Source of the DNA: Prolixibacteraceae bacterium
GTDB lineage: Bacteria > Bacteroidota > Bacteroidia > Bacteroidales > Prolixibacteraceae
Length of the DNA stretch: 20,716 bases
Reading direction: 5' to 3'
Assembly: GCA_023228025.1 (NCBI GenBank)
Contig: JALOCD010000076.1
Span: 1-20,716 of the forward strand
The notes below the pieces were generated by a model that was given only the letters and a program-made list of their open reading frames with translations, was not told the origin of the DNA and did not search any database. Below are positions 1 through 6,421 of the stretch, piece after piece; the stretch's first letter is position 1, and each line of letters opens with the position of its first letter. Both the position numbers and the translations under genes were made by a program.

Positions 1-1784
1 ACAACAAAGTACCTTATCTAAGAAAAGTGAATCAAAAATATGGCGAATTCAGCAGGGGAAGAAGAGAGAGTCAGGAGAGCAGCCGCCAAAGATATTCTGG
101 TCAACAAATTGCTGTGCCACCTCAAAAATACCAGGAACAAAACCTGAAACTCAAAAAGAACACCCCTTACTCCTTCTTCCACAAATTGGGATCATCCTCC
201 GTTCAGGTCAAAGTTGCAGACAAAGGCGGCAAGCCAGTTGCGGGCCAGGTTAAAGTTGTTAACGATAACAGGATAATTTTTACGCCATTGGCCGACTTTG
301 ATGGAGCCTCGGTTGAGATCATCTCCCAAAAAGGTAACGAAAAGGCCGCCAAAATTAATCTTGGAGAGATTACCTCCAGGTTTCTGATGATGTTGTACAA
401 TGTGAATATCTCCTACTCTGAGAATGGGGGAACTTCACTTTTCGGTTACCTGCCGGGAAGCAGCTTCTTCGGACTAAACAACTATTCGGGAGGCAATGGC
501 TCTTCCCTCGCACCGGGTTTGCCATTTATCCTTGGACACCAAAGTGAGCGATTTGGTCTTGAGGCCGCCAACAAACGATGGATTACCACCGATACCATCG
601 TCAACAAACCATACCAGATGAGCCACAACTCCCGGCTCAACCTGCGTGCCAAGATCGTCCCGATCCCTGACCTGAAAATCGAGTTGAACGCCAACAGGAT
701 CTTTGCAAAAAACTCCGCTGAATTTTTCATCTACAATGCCGCCAATGGATGGGATTCCTACAACAGCTCCTTCAACGGGAACTTCAGCATGTCTATCATC
801 ACCATTGGCAGCTCTTTCGAAAAACTTGGAAAAGCCTTTGTTCAGGATTCCAAAGGTTGGAACGACCTTCAGGCCAACAGAAGAATCATAGCCCAAAGAC
901 TGGATGCCGGACGAATAGCCAATCCGGGATTTAATTACCAGCCTGGATTAATAGATCCCAATACCGGATTTCCAAACGGATATGGTCCGACTTCGCAAGA
1001 GGTCCTGATACCTGCCTTTTTCGCCGCATATACCGGCAAGAGCGCCAACAGTGTGGAACTCACCCCGTTCCCATCAGCAAAATTTATGCTCCCAAACTGG
1101 AAAATTCAATATTCCGGCGCAGTCAGCAAGATCGAAGGACTGAAAAGCATCATGAAATCGATGAACATCATCCACGACTACCGTTCAACTTATAACGTCG
1201 GATCCTATCTTTCCAACATGCAATATCGAAATGCGGACGACGGATTCAGTTATATCAGGGATGCCCAAAACAATTTCCTGCCGCAACGTGACATCACAGC
1301 CATCAACATCAATGAAACCTTCAATCCACTTTTCGACGTGGATATTACCTGGATCAACAACTTTACCACCCGTTTAGAGTACAGGAAATCGCGCAACATT
1401 ACCCTCAGTCTGACCAACAACCAGGCAACCGAGATGTACAACAACGAAGCAAGTCTTGGCCTGGGGTACAGGTTTGAAAACATGGCGCTCTTCCTCAAAA
1501 CCAAGACTTCCTCCAAATCATTAAAGAATGACCTCAACATCAGGGCCGATGTCACTTATGCGAAAAACAAAACTGTTTTGCGCAAACTCGTGGAGACCAA
1601 TACCCAATTGACTGCCGGACAGGATGCCCTGTCGATAAAATTCTCGGCGGATTACAACCTCAGCGAAATTTTCATCGTCCGGTTGTTTTACGACCGCATC
1701 GTGAACAATCCATACATTTCAAATGCCTACCGGACCACCAATTCGAACATTGGAGTAAGCTTTAGGTTTACGTTGCTGCAGTGA
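1..1784 (+). CDS. sprA: Cell-surface protein SprA/Sov, C-terminal part (type IX secretion system)
   Basis: The reading frame is open from the left edge (codons from base 3) to TGA at 1782-1784, so this is the last ~593 residues of a protein whose family is usually well over 2000 residues. SprA (Sov in Porphyromonas) is known as the giant outer-membrane beta-barrel translocon of the type IX secretion system in Bacteroidota. Visible here are the family's late segment (PYLRKVNQKYGEF followed by a basic stretch), many amphipathic strand-like stretches alternating with Asn/Gly/Ser loops, and a C-terminal strand ending GVSFRFTLLQ, which resembles an outer-membrane beta-signal. The GTG at base 27 is not a real start: coding continues upstream of it without a stop. 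Identification is from remembered family similarity, with good confidence; the N-terminal end and operon partners lie outside the window. Confidence 0.87.
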   Translation, partial: NKVPYLRKVNQKYGEFSRGRRESQESSRQRYSGQQIAVPPQKYQEQNLKLKKNTPYSFFHKLGSSSVQVKVADKGGKPVAGQVKVVNDNRIIFTPLADFDGASVEIISQKGNEKAAKINLGEITSRFLMMLYNVNISYSENGGTSLFGYLPGSSFFGLNNYSGGNGSSLAPGLPFILGHQSERFGLEAANKRWITTDTIVNKPYQMSHNSRLNLRAKIVPIPDLKIELNANRIFAKNSAEFFIYNAANGWDSYNSSFNGNFSMSIITIGSSFEKLGKAFVQDSKGWNDLQANRRIIAQRLDAGRIANPGFNYQPGLIDPNTGFPNGYGPTSQEVLIPAFFAAYTGKSANSVELTPFPSAKFMLPNWKIQYSGAVSKIEGLKSIMKSMNIIHDYRSTYNVGSYLSNMQYRNADDGFSYIRDAQNNFLPQRDITAININETFNPLFDVDITWINNFTTRLEYRKSRNITLSLTNNQATEMYNNEASLGLGYRFENMALFLKTKTSSKSLKNDLNIRADVTYAKNKTVLRKLVETNTQLTAGQDALSIKFSADYNLSEIFIVRLFYDRIVNNPYISNAYRTTNSNIGVSFRFTLLQ

Positions 1785-1799
1785 TGGAGTAGGGACGGG

Positions 1800-1920
1800 G
1801 ACGACTAGGACGACTAGGATGACTAGGATGACTAGGATGACTAGGATGACGGAAAGACGGAGAGACGGAGAGACTGGGTGACATAGAGGACTGGGAGAAA
1901 TGAGGGGGAGAAGGGGCGAT
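1800..1920 (+). repeat. 9-bp tandem array plus purine-rich tract after sprA
   Basis: Sixteen bases after the sprA stop, five copies of the 9-mer gaYgactag run from 1800 to 1844, with a partial sixth copy. They pass into a degenerate purine-rich tract (ggaaagacggagagacgg, gactgggtgac, gactgggagaaatg) up to about 1920. No reading frame of interest crosses it. Related 'gact' purine tracts follow the stop codons at 10028 (minus) and 19167 (plus). Confidence 0.85.
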
Positions 1921-2009
1921 GGGGCGAGTGCGACTCCAAGGTTTTGTCCTGCCGGTAATGGATTACAGTCTCGCAGTCAAGGGTTTAGCCGCGTAGTGGC
2001 GAAATGTTG

Positions 2010-2042
2010 GTAGCCAGGGGTGGAGTGAAACGGAACCCCTGG
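2010..2042 (+). repeat. REP-like hairpin with GTAG foot
   Basis: GTAG at 2010-2013 is followed directly by CCAGGGGT (2014-2021), a 13-nt loop and ACCCCTGG (2035-2042), a perfect 8-bp stem. A GTAG tetranucleotide at the 5' foot of a hairpin is the known architecture of REP sequences handled by RAYT transposases. The stem sequence differs from the REP pair inside the RAYT gene at 5792-6421, so a link to that enzyme is only an inference. Confidence 0.5.
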
Positions 2043-2156
2043 AAAATGAATGTCGACGACAACCGTCCGTGGTAGCATATTGAAAATTGTTATATAGATC
2101 ATTTCGGACGGAATAAAAAATATTGATATAGAGATATTTCAAACATTCCACTTCGA

Positions 2157-2180
2157 CCCTTCGACAGGCTCAGGGACCGG
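2157..2180 (+). repeat. Dispersed 24-bp repeat, copy 1
   Basis: A 24-base sequence starting cccttcgacaggctcaggga and ending ccgg. The identical 24 bases occur inverted at 19251-19274, and the first 20 bases recur at 2204-2223. 'cttcgacaggctcagg' motifs are common intergenic repeats in environmental bacterial genomes; I know no assigned function. Confidence 0.85.
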
Positions 2181-2203
2181 TTGTACTGATGCGTTTCAAT
2201 CTA

Positions 2204-2223
2204 CCCTTCGACAGGCTCAGGGA
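2204..2223 (+). repeat. Dispersed repeat, copy 2 (20 bp)
   Basis: Exact copy of the first 20 bases of the 2157-2180 repeat, offset by 47 bases in the same orientation. Confidence 0.85.
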
Positions 2224-2243
2224 GCAAATGTCTGGAGAGCGAT

Positions 2244-2339
2244 AACATTTCAAACATTTCAAACATTTCAAACATTTCAAACATTTCAAACATTTCAAAC
2301 ATTTCAAACATTTCAAACATTTCAAACATTTCAAACATT
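2244..2339 (+). repeat. 9-bp tandem array (catttcaaa) abutting the rnhB start
   Basis: Ten in-phase copies of catttcaaa begin at 2246 and repeat every 9 bases to 2335; a truncated eleventh copy (cattaaa) leads into the ATG at 2344. The copies are identical, so the array is probably young or prone to slippage. It occupies the place where the ribosome-binding site and leader of rnhB would be. Single related copies appear near 2137 and upstream of sufS (about 19298). Confidence 0.95.
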
Positions 2340-2343
2340 AAAC

Positions 2344-2949
2344 ATGCTGCTGAAATTTGACAAACCCGGATTGATCGAAGCTGGTTGCGACGAAGCCGGA
2401 AGAGGTTGTCTTGCGGGTCCGGTTTTTGCTGCAGCTGTAATTCTTCCTGAAAATTTTAGTTCAGAAATATTAAACGACTCCAAACAACTCACTGAAAAAC
2501 AGCGATATATTTTAAGGGATGTGATTTTAAAAGATGCACTGGCTTGGGCGGTTGGAATTTGTGACCAGCTTGAAATTGACAAGATCAACATCCTGAATGC
2601 CTCCATCCTGGCCATGCACAAAGCGCTGGAAAAACTGACCATCCAGCCTCAACATATTCTGGTGGATGGAAACAGGTTCAAATCCTACGGAAGCATCCCG
2701 CATACCTGCTTTGTGAAAGGCGATGGCAGATATATGTCGATCGCTGCCGCCTCCATCCTGGCCAAAACCTACCGGGATGATTATATGCTACAGATTCATG
2801 CTGATTATCCGGAATACGGTTGGAAGCGGAACAAGGGCTATCCCACAGAAAAACACCGTGCAGCTATCTCCAGTTTCGGCATTACCGAACACCACCGGAA
2901 AACGTTCAGGCTGACAAACGATCAGCTGAGTTTGGATTTGAAATTGTAA
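2344..2949 (+). CDS. rnhB: Ribonuclease HII
   Basis: A 201-residue cytoplasmic nuclease that cleaves the RNA strand of RNA:DNA hybrids and starts ribonucleotide excision repair. All family landmarks are present: the N-terminal CDEAGRGCLAGP motif with metal ligands D16 and E17, HILVDGNRF with D108, and KGDGRYMSIAAASILAKTYRD with D127. These correspond to the four carboxylates known in E. coli RNase HII. The C-terminal KNKGYPTEKHRAAI-type motif is also there (as RNKGYPTEKH). Length is normal for the family. The ATG at 2344 fits the N-terminal alignment. It has no Shine-Dalgarno sequence; instead a 9-bp tandem array ends a few bases before it. It appears to be a single-gene unit; the next gene on this strand begins about 390 bases later. 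Confidence 0.96.
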   Translation: MLLKFDKPGLIEAGCDEAGRGCLAGPVFAAAVILPENFSSEILNDSKQLTEKQRYILRDVILKDALAWAVGICDQLEIDKINILNASILAMHKALEKLTIQPQHILVDGNRFKSYGSIPHTCFVKGDGRYMSIAAASILAKTYRDDYMLQIHADYPEYGWKRNKGYPTEKHRAAISSFGITEHHRKTFRLTNDQLSLDLKL

Positions 2950-3009
2950 ATGTTGAAAAGATAGACTTTACACTTCTGTTTCCCCGTTGGATGGAAATAG
3001 TTTAGGGTA

Positions 3010-3132
3010 ATCATCTCTATCGTTTTGCTGACCTCAGCAAAATGGTCAATTACTTCATTACCACTGTTTCTACAGGCCAGCATGGCCCGTCTAAAATTGA
3101 TTAATCCCATTCCTGCTTGCTCGCCTAGGCAT
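3010..3132 (-). pseudogene. DinD-like relic (BRO/DinD family fragment)
   Basis: On the minus strand a short frame encodes NFRRAMLACRNSGNEV followed by IDHFAEVSKTIEM. This resembles the E. coli DinD segment with AKEACENSG followed by DDHFEEI. DinD is a DNA-damage-inducible protein that inhibits RecA, and DinD-like genes are common next to restriction-modification loci. The resemblance stops on both sides: an in-frame stop lies just upstream and unrelated sequence follows. What remains is about 40 codons of a ~280-residue protein, so it is a decayed remnant. The match is from memory and short; moderate confidence. Confidence 0.5.
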
Positions 3133-3268
3133 TAAACTTCATAGAAAGAGAATTTTGAATAGGACATTTCCCCGGAGGGGATATAATCAGCTAAATCATT
3201 TTTCGATTGCGTGGTTTATTAATAATTTCTTCTTCAGGGGATTGATATTCAACCTAATTGTGTATATT

Positions 3269-3276
3269 TAGTTTTG
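3269..3276 (+). promoter_or_regulatory. Candidate -7 promoter element of the Bro-N gene
   Basis: TAGTTTTG fits the Bacteroidota -7 consensus TAnnTTTG and lies 66 bases before the ATG at 3343. The best -33-type TTG (3242-3244) is 24 bases upstream, a little farther than usual, so the call is tentative. Confidence 0.4.
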
Positions 3277-3286
3277 ATATAAAAAC

Positions 3287-3313
3287 CAAACGGTTACAAA
3301 TTGTAACTGTTTG
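3287..3313. promoter_or_regulatory. 27-bp operator-like palindrome
   Basis: CAAACGGTTACAA and TTGTAACTGTTTG form inverted arms of 13 bases matching at 12 positions around a single central A. The palindrome lies 10 bases downstream of the candidate -7 element and 29 bases upstream of the Bro-N start. This is where a repressor operator would sit. There is no T-run, so it is not a terminator. Confidence 0.6.
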
Positions 3314-3342
3314 AAAATATTGAAAATTAAAAAAACGTAACA

Positions 3343-3822
3343 ATGGAAAAGCAAAACGCTATAAAAATATTTGAAGATAAAACGGTAAGAACACTTTGGG
3401 ATGGTGCGCAGGAGAAATGGTATATCTCCATCATTGATGTAATAGAAATATTAACAGGCAGCCCAAGACCAAGAAAATACTGGAATGCTTTAAAAACAAA
3501 ACTTAAAACGGAGGGAAGTGAGTTGTCCCAAAAATTGGGACAACTGAAAATGCAATCGGCTGATGGCAAATTTTACTTGACCGATGTAGCCGATACCGAA
3601 CTTATTTTAAACATGCTCGCCGAAGCCTCCACCAAAGATATTTCGCAAGCTGTAAATCCGAAATCCTTCGAAGAGAGCAAAAAAGTAGCCAAGCAAGGCG
3701 GCAATGTTGCCAAAGTAGCCCGTTTGGAACTGGAAGCCCGTACAGGTAAAAAAGTAGTTAGCCCTCTCAATGCAAAGCAGGCCATTGGTGAAAAAATTAA
3801 AAAGGAGGGAAAAGATGAATAA
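3343..3822 (+). CDS. Bro-N/phage antirepressor-like protein, internally shortened
   Basis: This 159-residue protein begins MEKQNAIKIFEDKTVRTLWD, followed by EKWYISIIDVIEIL: the Bro-N (antirepressor-type DNA-binding) module often found in type I restriction operons of Bacteroidota. After LTDVADTE (about residues 84-91) it passes directly into LILNMLAEASTKDI and SFEESKKVAKQGGNVA, which is the C-terminal module of the long (~270-residue) relatives as I remember them. The central ~110 residues are missing without loss of frame, and a repeated D/N-T-E motif could have been the deletion point. The gene overlaps the hsdS fragment by 8 bases, so the two were probably translated together. Function is unproven; a role in regulating the neighbouring restriction genes or itself is inference. 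Confidence 0.75.
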   Translation: MEKQNAIKIFEDKTVRTLWDGAQEKWYISIIDVIEILTGSPRPRKYWNALKTKLKTEGSELSQKLGQLKMQSADGKFYLTDVADTELILNMLAEASTKDISQAVNPKSFEESKKVAKQGGNVAKVARLELEARTGKKVVSPLNAKQAIGEKIKKEGKDE

Positions 3823-4087
3823 CATTCCAGCTTTGCATTTTCCTGATTTTGAGGATGATTGGCAGTTGAAAAAGATTGGAACATTGACTGAACGAGTTTC
3901 AAATCCGGTAGATGTTCAAGATAAAGAACTGTACAGCCAAATTGGCATTCACTCGCACGGAAAGGGAATATTTTATAAAGAAGCAGTTACAGGAAAATCG
4001 TTTAAGTTGCTCACTGTCTGGAACGGGATTTTTAGGATTAATTTATTTGGAGGAATTAGTATTACATTCTTTTTCGAAGCCCTTTAA
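3815..4087 (+). pseudogene. hsdS: Truncated hsdS (type I restriction specificity subunit), N-terminal piece
   Basis: From the ATG at 3815 the frame encodes IPALHFPDFEDDWQLKKIG and then YSQIGIHSHGKGIFYKEAVTGKS. This is the usual opening of the first target-recognition domain of HsdS, which chooses the DNA site methylated or cut by a type I enzyme. After about residue 61 the family pattern is lost, and the frame closes at 90 residues against ~400 for a full HsdS. No hsdM or hsdR is present. The start is preceded by an excellent Shine-Dalgarno (aaaggaggg, 3801-3809), unusual for this phylum, and overlaps the Bro-N stop. It is a non-functional 5' fragment of a lost system. Confidence 0.72.
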
Positions 4088-4153
4088 ACTAAGATTCATT
4101 CCCTGCTAGAGTTGAGTTAATCAAAAGTTTTAATTCCAACACTAAAAATCAAT

Positions 4154-5581
4154 TTAGAAATGTTCATCAAGTCTTTTCAGAATTTCTTCCAACTCTTTCT
4201 GACTTTTTATTAAAACAATTCTGGCGTGGCTACCTGCACGAACTCCAACTATCCCTGCTAATTCAAGTTGATCCATTATTCTACCAGCACGATTATAACC
4301 GATGCTAAATTTTCTCTGGATAACTGATGTTGAACCTGACTGATTCATAACGACAATTTTAGCAGCTTCATCAAATAATTCATCTCTATTTTTCAAATCA
4401 ACTTCTTCAGGTACAATATTTAAATCGTCTTGATTCTCAAAAGTTGACAATCCTTGATTATAGCTAATGGCAGTCTTATCTATGGCGTTATTATCAGGAA
4501 TATGCTGGTCGTTAATAACCCTTCCTAAAATCATTGCTAAAATATCTGCATCACAAATTACACGAAGTATTGGGCTCTTCCCACTATCCTTTTCAATACC
4601 AATTCCATCACTATATGGTGTAACAGAAAGTATCTTATTGATTTGAATATTCGTATTCTTTTTATTTCCAACAAAAATTATTCTTTTGTTGGTGACATAA
4701 AGCATTCCAAAGTCAATTTCCAAAAGTTGTTCTGATGTTATTCTTTGAACCTGTACACTTCCTGCTCTATAATAAACTCCTTTCATAATTTTAAAACGAA
4801 GAACCGGTCCGCCATAATTAATTCTTTTTGTCACTGTACGGTTTTCCAACCAGTCAGCATTACCAGAGAAATAACAGTACTCGTTTTTTTGTAAATTGAT
4901 ATCAACGCTTTCAATTGGTAGTTCACCGTTTTCAATTTCCCAATAGTACTTATATCTTGCAAGTTGGCGTTTCGTTTCATCATTAAAATCAAGTATTACA
5001 TCTAAATTCTTTGCAATAAGAGTAAATTTATTCCATTGTTCAGGAGAAATCTTTCTATCTGCTGTAAGTTTTTGAAACTGTAAATTCATAAAATGTTGAC
5101 GACTTTCTTCACTTATTTTTTTTGCAATTTCGTCTGGCATCCTAAGATTTTTTTGCATATCGTCAATCGCCAACTCTTCAGATTTCTCGTATGTTCCATT
5201 GGATATTGCATTATCATAAGATTTTTTGAAAATTTCTGACGTTAGGACAATCTGAAGTTCATTTGCTTCACTGTCTGTTAACATTAAAATACGTTGCAGT
5301 GACTTAAGTTCACTTATATCTGATTCAGATAAATTGTCACTAGAGAGACATTGATTTAGGTAAGTTTGATAAAGCTCCTTCAACTGATTTGGAAACTTTT
5401 TGCGAATATCGACCTTATATTTGGCTGAAATTGACTCAATTTCGTCAACGTTAATACTTAAAAATTTTGTGCCTAATAGATTATTGATCTCAATAATGGC
5501 ATTCTCTTTTGGTGATTGGTTGATTATTCTTTGAAAAAAACTTTGTCTTCTTAGTTCCTTGATGGGGTATAGGTTATCCAT
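4154..5581 (-). CDS. Cytoplasmic protein with PH/GRAM-like region and C-terminal FtsK gamma domain
   Basis: 475 residues, no signal peptide and no membrane segment. Residues ~1-220 are mostly helical and charged, ending in RYKYYWEIENGELP. Residues ~225-345 form a beta-rich stretch with GVYYRAGSVQVQR and LYVTNKRIIFVGNKKNTNI, typical of small bacterial PH/GRAM-like domains. Residues ~399-459 (DELFDEAAKIVV, STSVIQRKFSIGYNRAGRIM, DQLELAGIVG) are a clear FtsK gamma winged helix, the part that in FtsK/SpoIIIE reads the polar KOPS/SRS motifs. No Walker A/B motor or membrane part is present. The gene stands alone, flanked by island debris on both sides, with AT-rich composition. A plausible reading is a DNA-reading regulator or decoy, but the function is unknown. 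The ATG at 5581 is preceded by AAAGAG at suitable spacing. Confidence 0.85.
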   Translation of the reverse strand: MDNLYPIKELRRQSFFQRIINQSPKENAIIEINNLLGTKFLSINVDEIESISAKYKVDIRKKFPNQLKELYQTYLNQCLSSDNLSESDISELKSLQRILMLTDSEANELQIVLTSEIFKKSYDNAISNGTYEKSEELAIDDMQKNLRMPDEIAKKISEESRQHFMNLQFQKLTADRKISPEQWNKFTLIAKNLDVILDFNDETKRQLARYKYYWEIENGELPIESVDINLQKNEYCYFSGNADWLENRTVTKRINYGGPVLRFKIMKGVYYRAGSVQVQRITSEQLLEIDFGMLYVTNKRIIFVGNKKNTNIQINKILSVTPYSDGIGIEKDSGKSPILRVICDADILAMILGRVINDQHIPDNNAIDKTAISYNQGLSTFENQDDLNIVPEEVDLKNRDELFDEAAKIVVMNQSGSTSVIQRKFSIGYNRAGRIMDQLELAGIVGVRAGSHARIVLIKSQKELEEILKRLDEHF

Positions 5582-5631
5582 TTGGTACTCTTTAAAAAAT
5601 TAAATGCTTGTCTCAATTCACCTTTTTAGTT

Positions 5632-5726
5632 TGATCACTAAAAGTAAGAAAAATATTTACGAATTGATAATTAACAGCGAAATGGGTAAATCCATATCTT
5701 TGTTTACAAACCAATTAAGGTAAACG
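5632..5726 (+). repeat. Diverged ~95-bp direct repeat with promoter, copy 1
   Basis: This stretch shares ordered blocks with 6529-6624: TGATCACTA at the left end, GGTAAAT, TATCTTTG, and TTAAGGT followed by AACG at the right end. The two copies have almost the same overall length (95 and 96). The right-hand 42-43 bases are about 75% identical by eye; the left part is more diverged. The two copies bracket the RAYT gene and the RhuM relic. Confidence 0.6.
5695..5702 (+). promoter_or_regulatory. -7 promoter element upstream of the RAYT gene
   Basis: TATCTTTG is a perfect TAnnTTTG match, 90 bases before the RAYT start. No well-spaced -33 TTG is seen, so strength is uncertain. The same octamer recurs in the second repeat copy at 6592-6599. 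Confidence 0.5.
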
Positions 5727-5791
5727 TAATATTTTTGTTAATATTCCAACAGACAACATCGGGATAAACCTGAGCTGTAAAATACCACCCA

Positions 5792-6421
5792 ATGAAATAC
5801 GACCCGCTCATCCATCATCGCAAATCTATCCGGTTAAAAGGATACGATTACTCGCAGGAAGGGGTGTATTTTATAACCATTTGCGTTCAGGACAGGGCCT
5901 GTTTATTTGGGGAAATAACAGATGGGGAAATGGTTTTGAATGATGCGGGAAAAATGGTGGATATAGAATGGTTGACATTGAAAAAACGTTTCCCAAATAT
6001 TGAATTACATGAATATGTGGTAATGCCCAATCATTTTCACGGCATTTTGGAAATTGCGGTAGGGGCGACCCTTGTGGTCGCCCAAAACATAACGGATGCC
6101 CCAAACATAACGGTCGCCCAAAAAAATGTGGAAATACAAAATGAATTGGAGAACGGGCATTCGCATGATATAGGGCGGCCACAAGGGCACGCCCCTACGG
6201 GTAAAACCGTTGGCGATATGTTGGATGCATTCAAATCAATTACAACCGTTGAATATATTCATGGTGTCAAACAATTGGGATGGGTACCATTCGACGGTAA
6301 ATTGTGGCAACGCGATTATTACGAACACATTATCCGCGACGATCAATCGGAACAAACCATTTCGAATTATATTATTGATAACCCGGCAAAATGGGCTGAC
6401 GATAAATTTTACAAACCATGA
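5792..6421 (+). CDS. REP-associated tyrosine transposase (RAYT, Y1/HUH family)
   Basis: A 209-residue single-strand DNA transposase of the IS200-like Y1 group. It shows the N-terminal HHRKSIRLKGYDYSQEGVYF and ITICVQDRACLFGEI segments, the metal-binding HUH-type motif PNHFHGIL (H81, H83), and the C-terminal WQRDYYEHIIRDD and YIIDNPAKW motifs typical of RAYTs; the catalytic tyrosine is presumably in that C-terminal helix region. RAYTs act on REP hairpins and are usually domesticated, non-self-moving enzymes. Residues ~90-136 are a low-complexity linker (VGATLVVAQ ... GRPQGHAPTG) encoded by a REP/inverse-REP pair and an 18-nt tandem repeat lying inside the gene, all in frame. TGA at 6419-6421 overlaps the ATG of the RhuM relic. 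Probably intact and functional, but the linker insertion may affect activity. Confidence 0.92.
   Translation: MKYDPLIHHRKSIRLKGYDYSQEGVYFITICVQDRACLFGEITDGEMVLNDAGKMVDIEWLTLKKRFPNIELHEYVVMPNHFHGILEIAVGATLVVAQNITDAPNITVAQKNVEIQNELENGHSHDIGRPQGHAPTGKTVGDMLDAFKSITTVEYIHGVKQLGWVPFDGKLWQRDYYEHIIRDDQSEQTISNYIIDNPAKWADDKFYKP
6059..6198. repeat. REP/inverse-REP pair (BIME-like) inside the RAYT coding region
   Basis: Left unit 6059-6083: GTAG foot (6059-6062), then GGGCGACC (6063-6070), loop CTTGT, GGTCGCCC (6076-6083), a perfect 8-bp stem. Right unit 6173-6198 is the same motif on the other strand: its reverse complement starts GTAGGGGCG, has the same CTTGT loop and ends CGCCC, with one extra base and one or two changes. 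The two units face each other across 89 bases, so the whole can also fold into one long hairpin. The GTAG-plus-hairpin form is the known REP hallmark recognised by RAYT enzymes. Confidence 0.85.
6080..6115 (+). repeat. 18-nt tandem duplication in the RAYT linker
   Basis: GCCCAAAACATAACGGAT (6080-6097) is followed by GCCCCAAACATAACGGTC (6098-6115), then the start of a third copy. The period of 18 preserves the frame and encodes the six-residue repeats AQNITD and APNITV. Confidence 0.8.

Larger units (their letters stand above)
1921..2243. other. Gene-free stretch with dispersed-repeat character
   Basis: No convincing gene is present. The stretch holds a GTAG-footed hairpin (2010-2042), a region of moderately high GC around 1920-2060 that looks like a dispersed intergenic element, an AT-rich part around 2080-2145 with no clear signal, and two copies of a 'cccttcgacaggctcaggga' repeat. 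A 62-codon minus-strand frame at 1963-2151 runs through the repeat element and is not taken as a gene. Confidence 0.6.
2950..3342. other. Gap between rnhB and the Bro-N gene
   Basis: This stretch holds the DinD-like relic on the minus strand (3010-3132), then about 130 AT-rich bases with no recognised gene, then a candidate promoter and a palindrome just before 3343. Nothing else is supported. Confidence 0.6.

Noticed and set aside
474..896. 140-codon minus-strand open frame inside sprA
   Set aside because: It is antisense to a clear SprA coding frame, has no family resemblance and its length reflects the composition of the plus-strand gene.
1963..2151. 62-codon minus-strand frame between sprA and rnhB
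   Set aside because: It runs through a dispersed repeat and hairpin; translated fragments of this kind are common spurious calls.
2244..2339. Regular repeats as a possible CRISPR array
   Set aside because: The unit is 9 bp with no spacers between copies; it is a simple tandem array, and no cas gene is near.
3912..4109. 65-codon plus-strand frame inside the hsdS fragment
   Set aside because: Its first part is an out-of-frame reading of the HsdS-like segment; I also tried it as a frameshifted continuation of HsdS but saw no family pattern.
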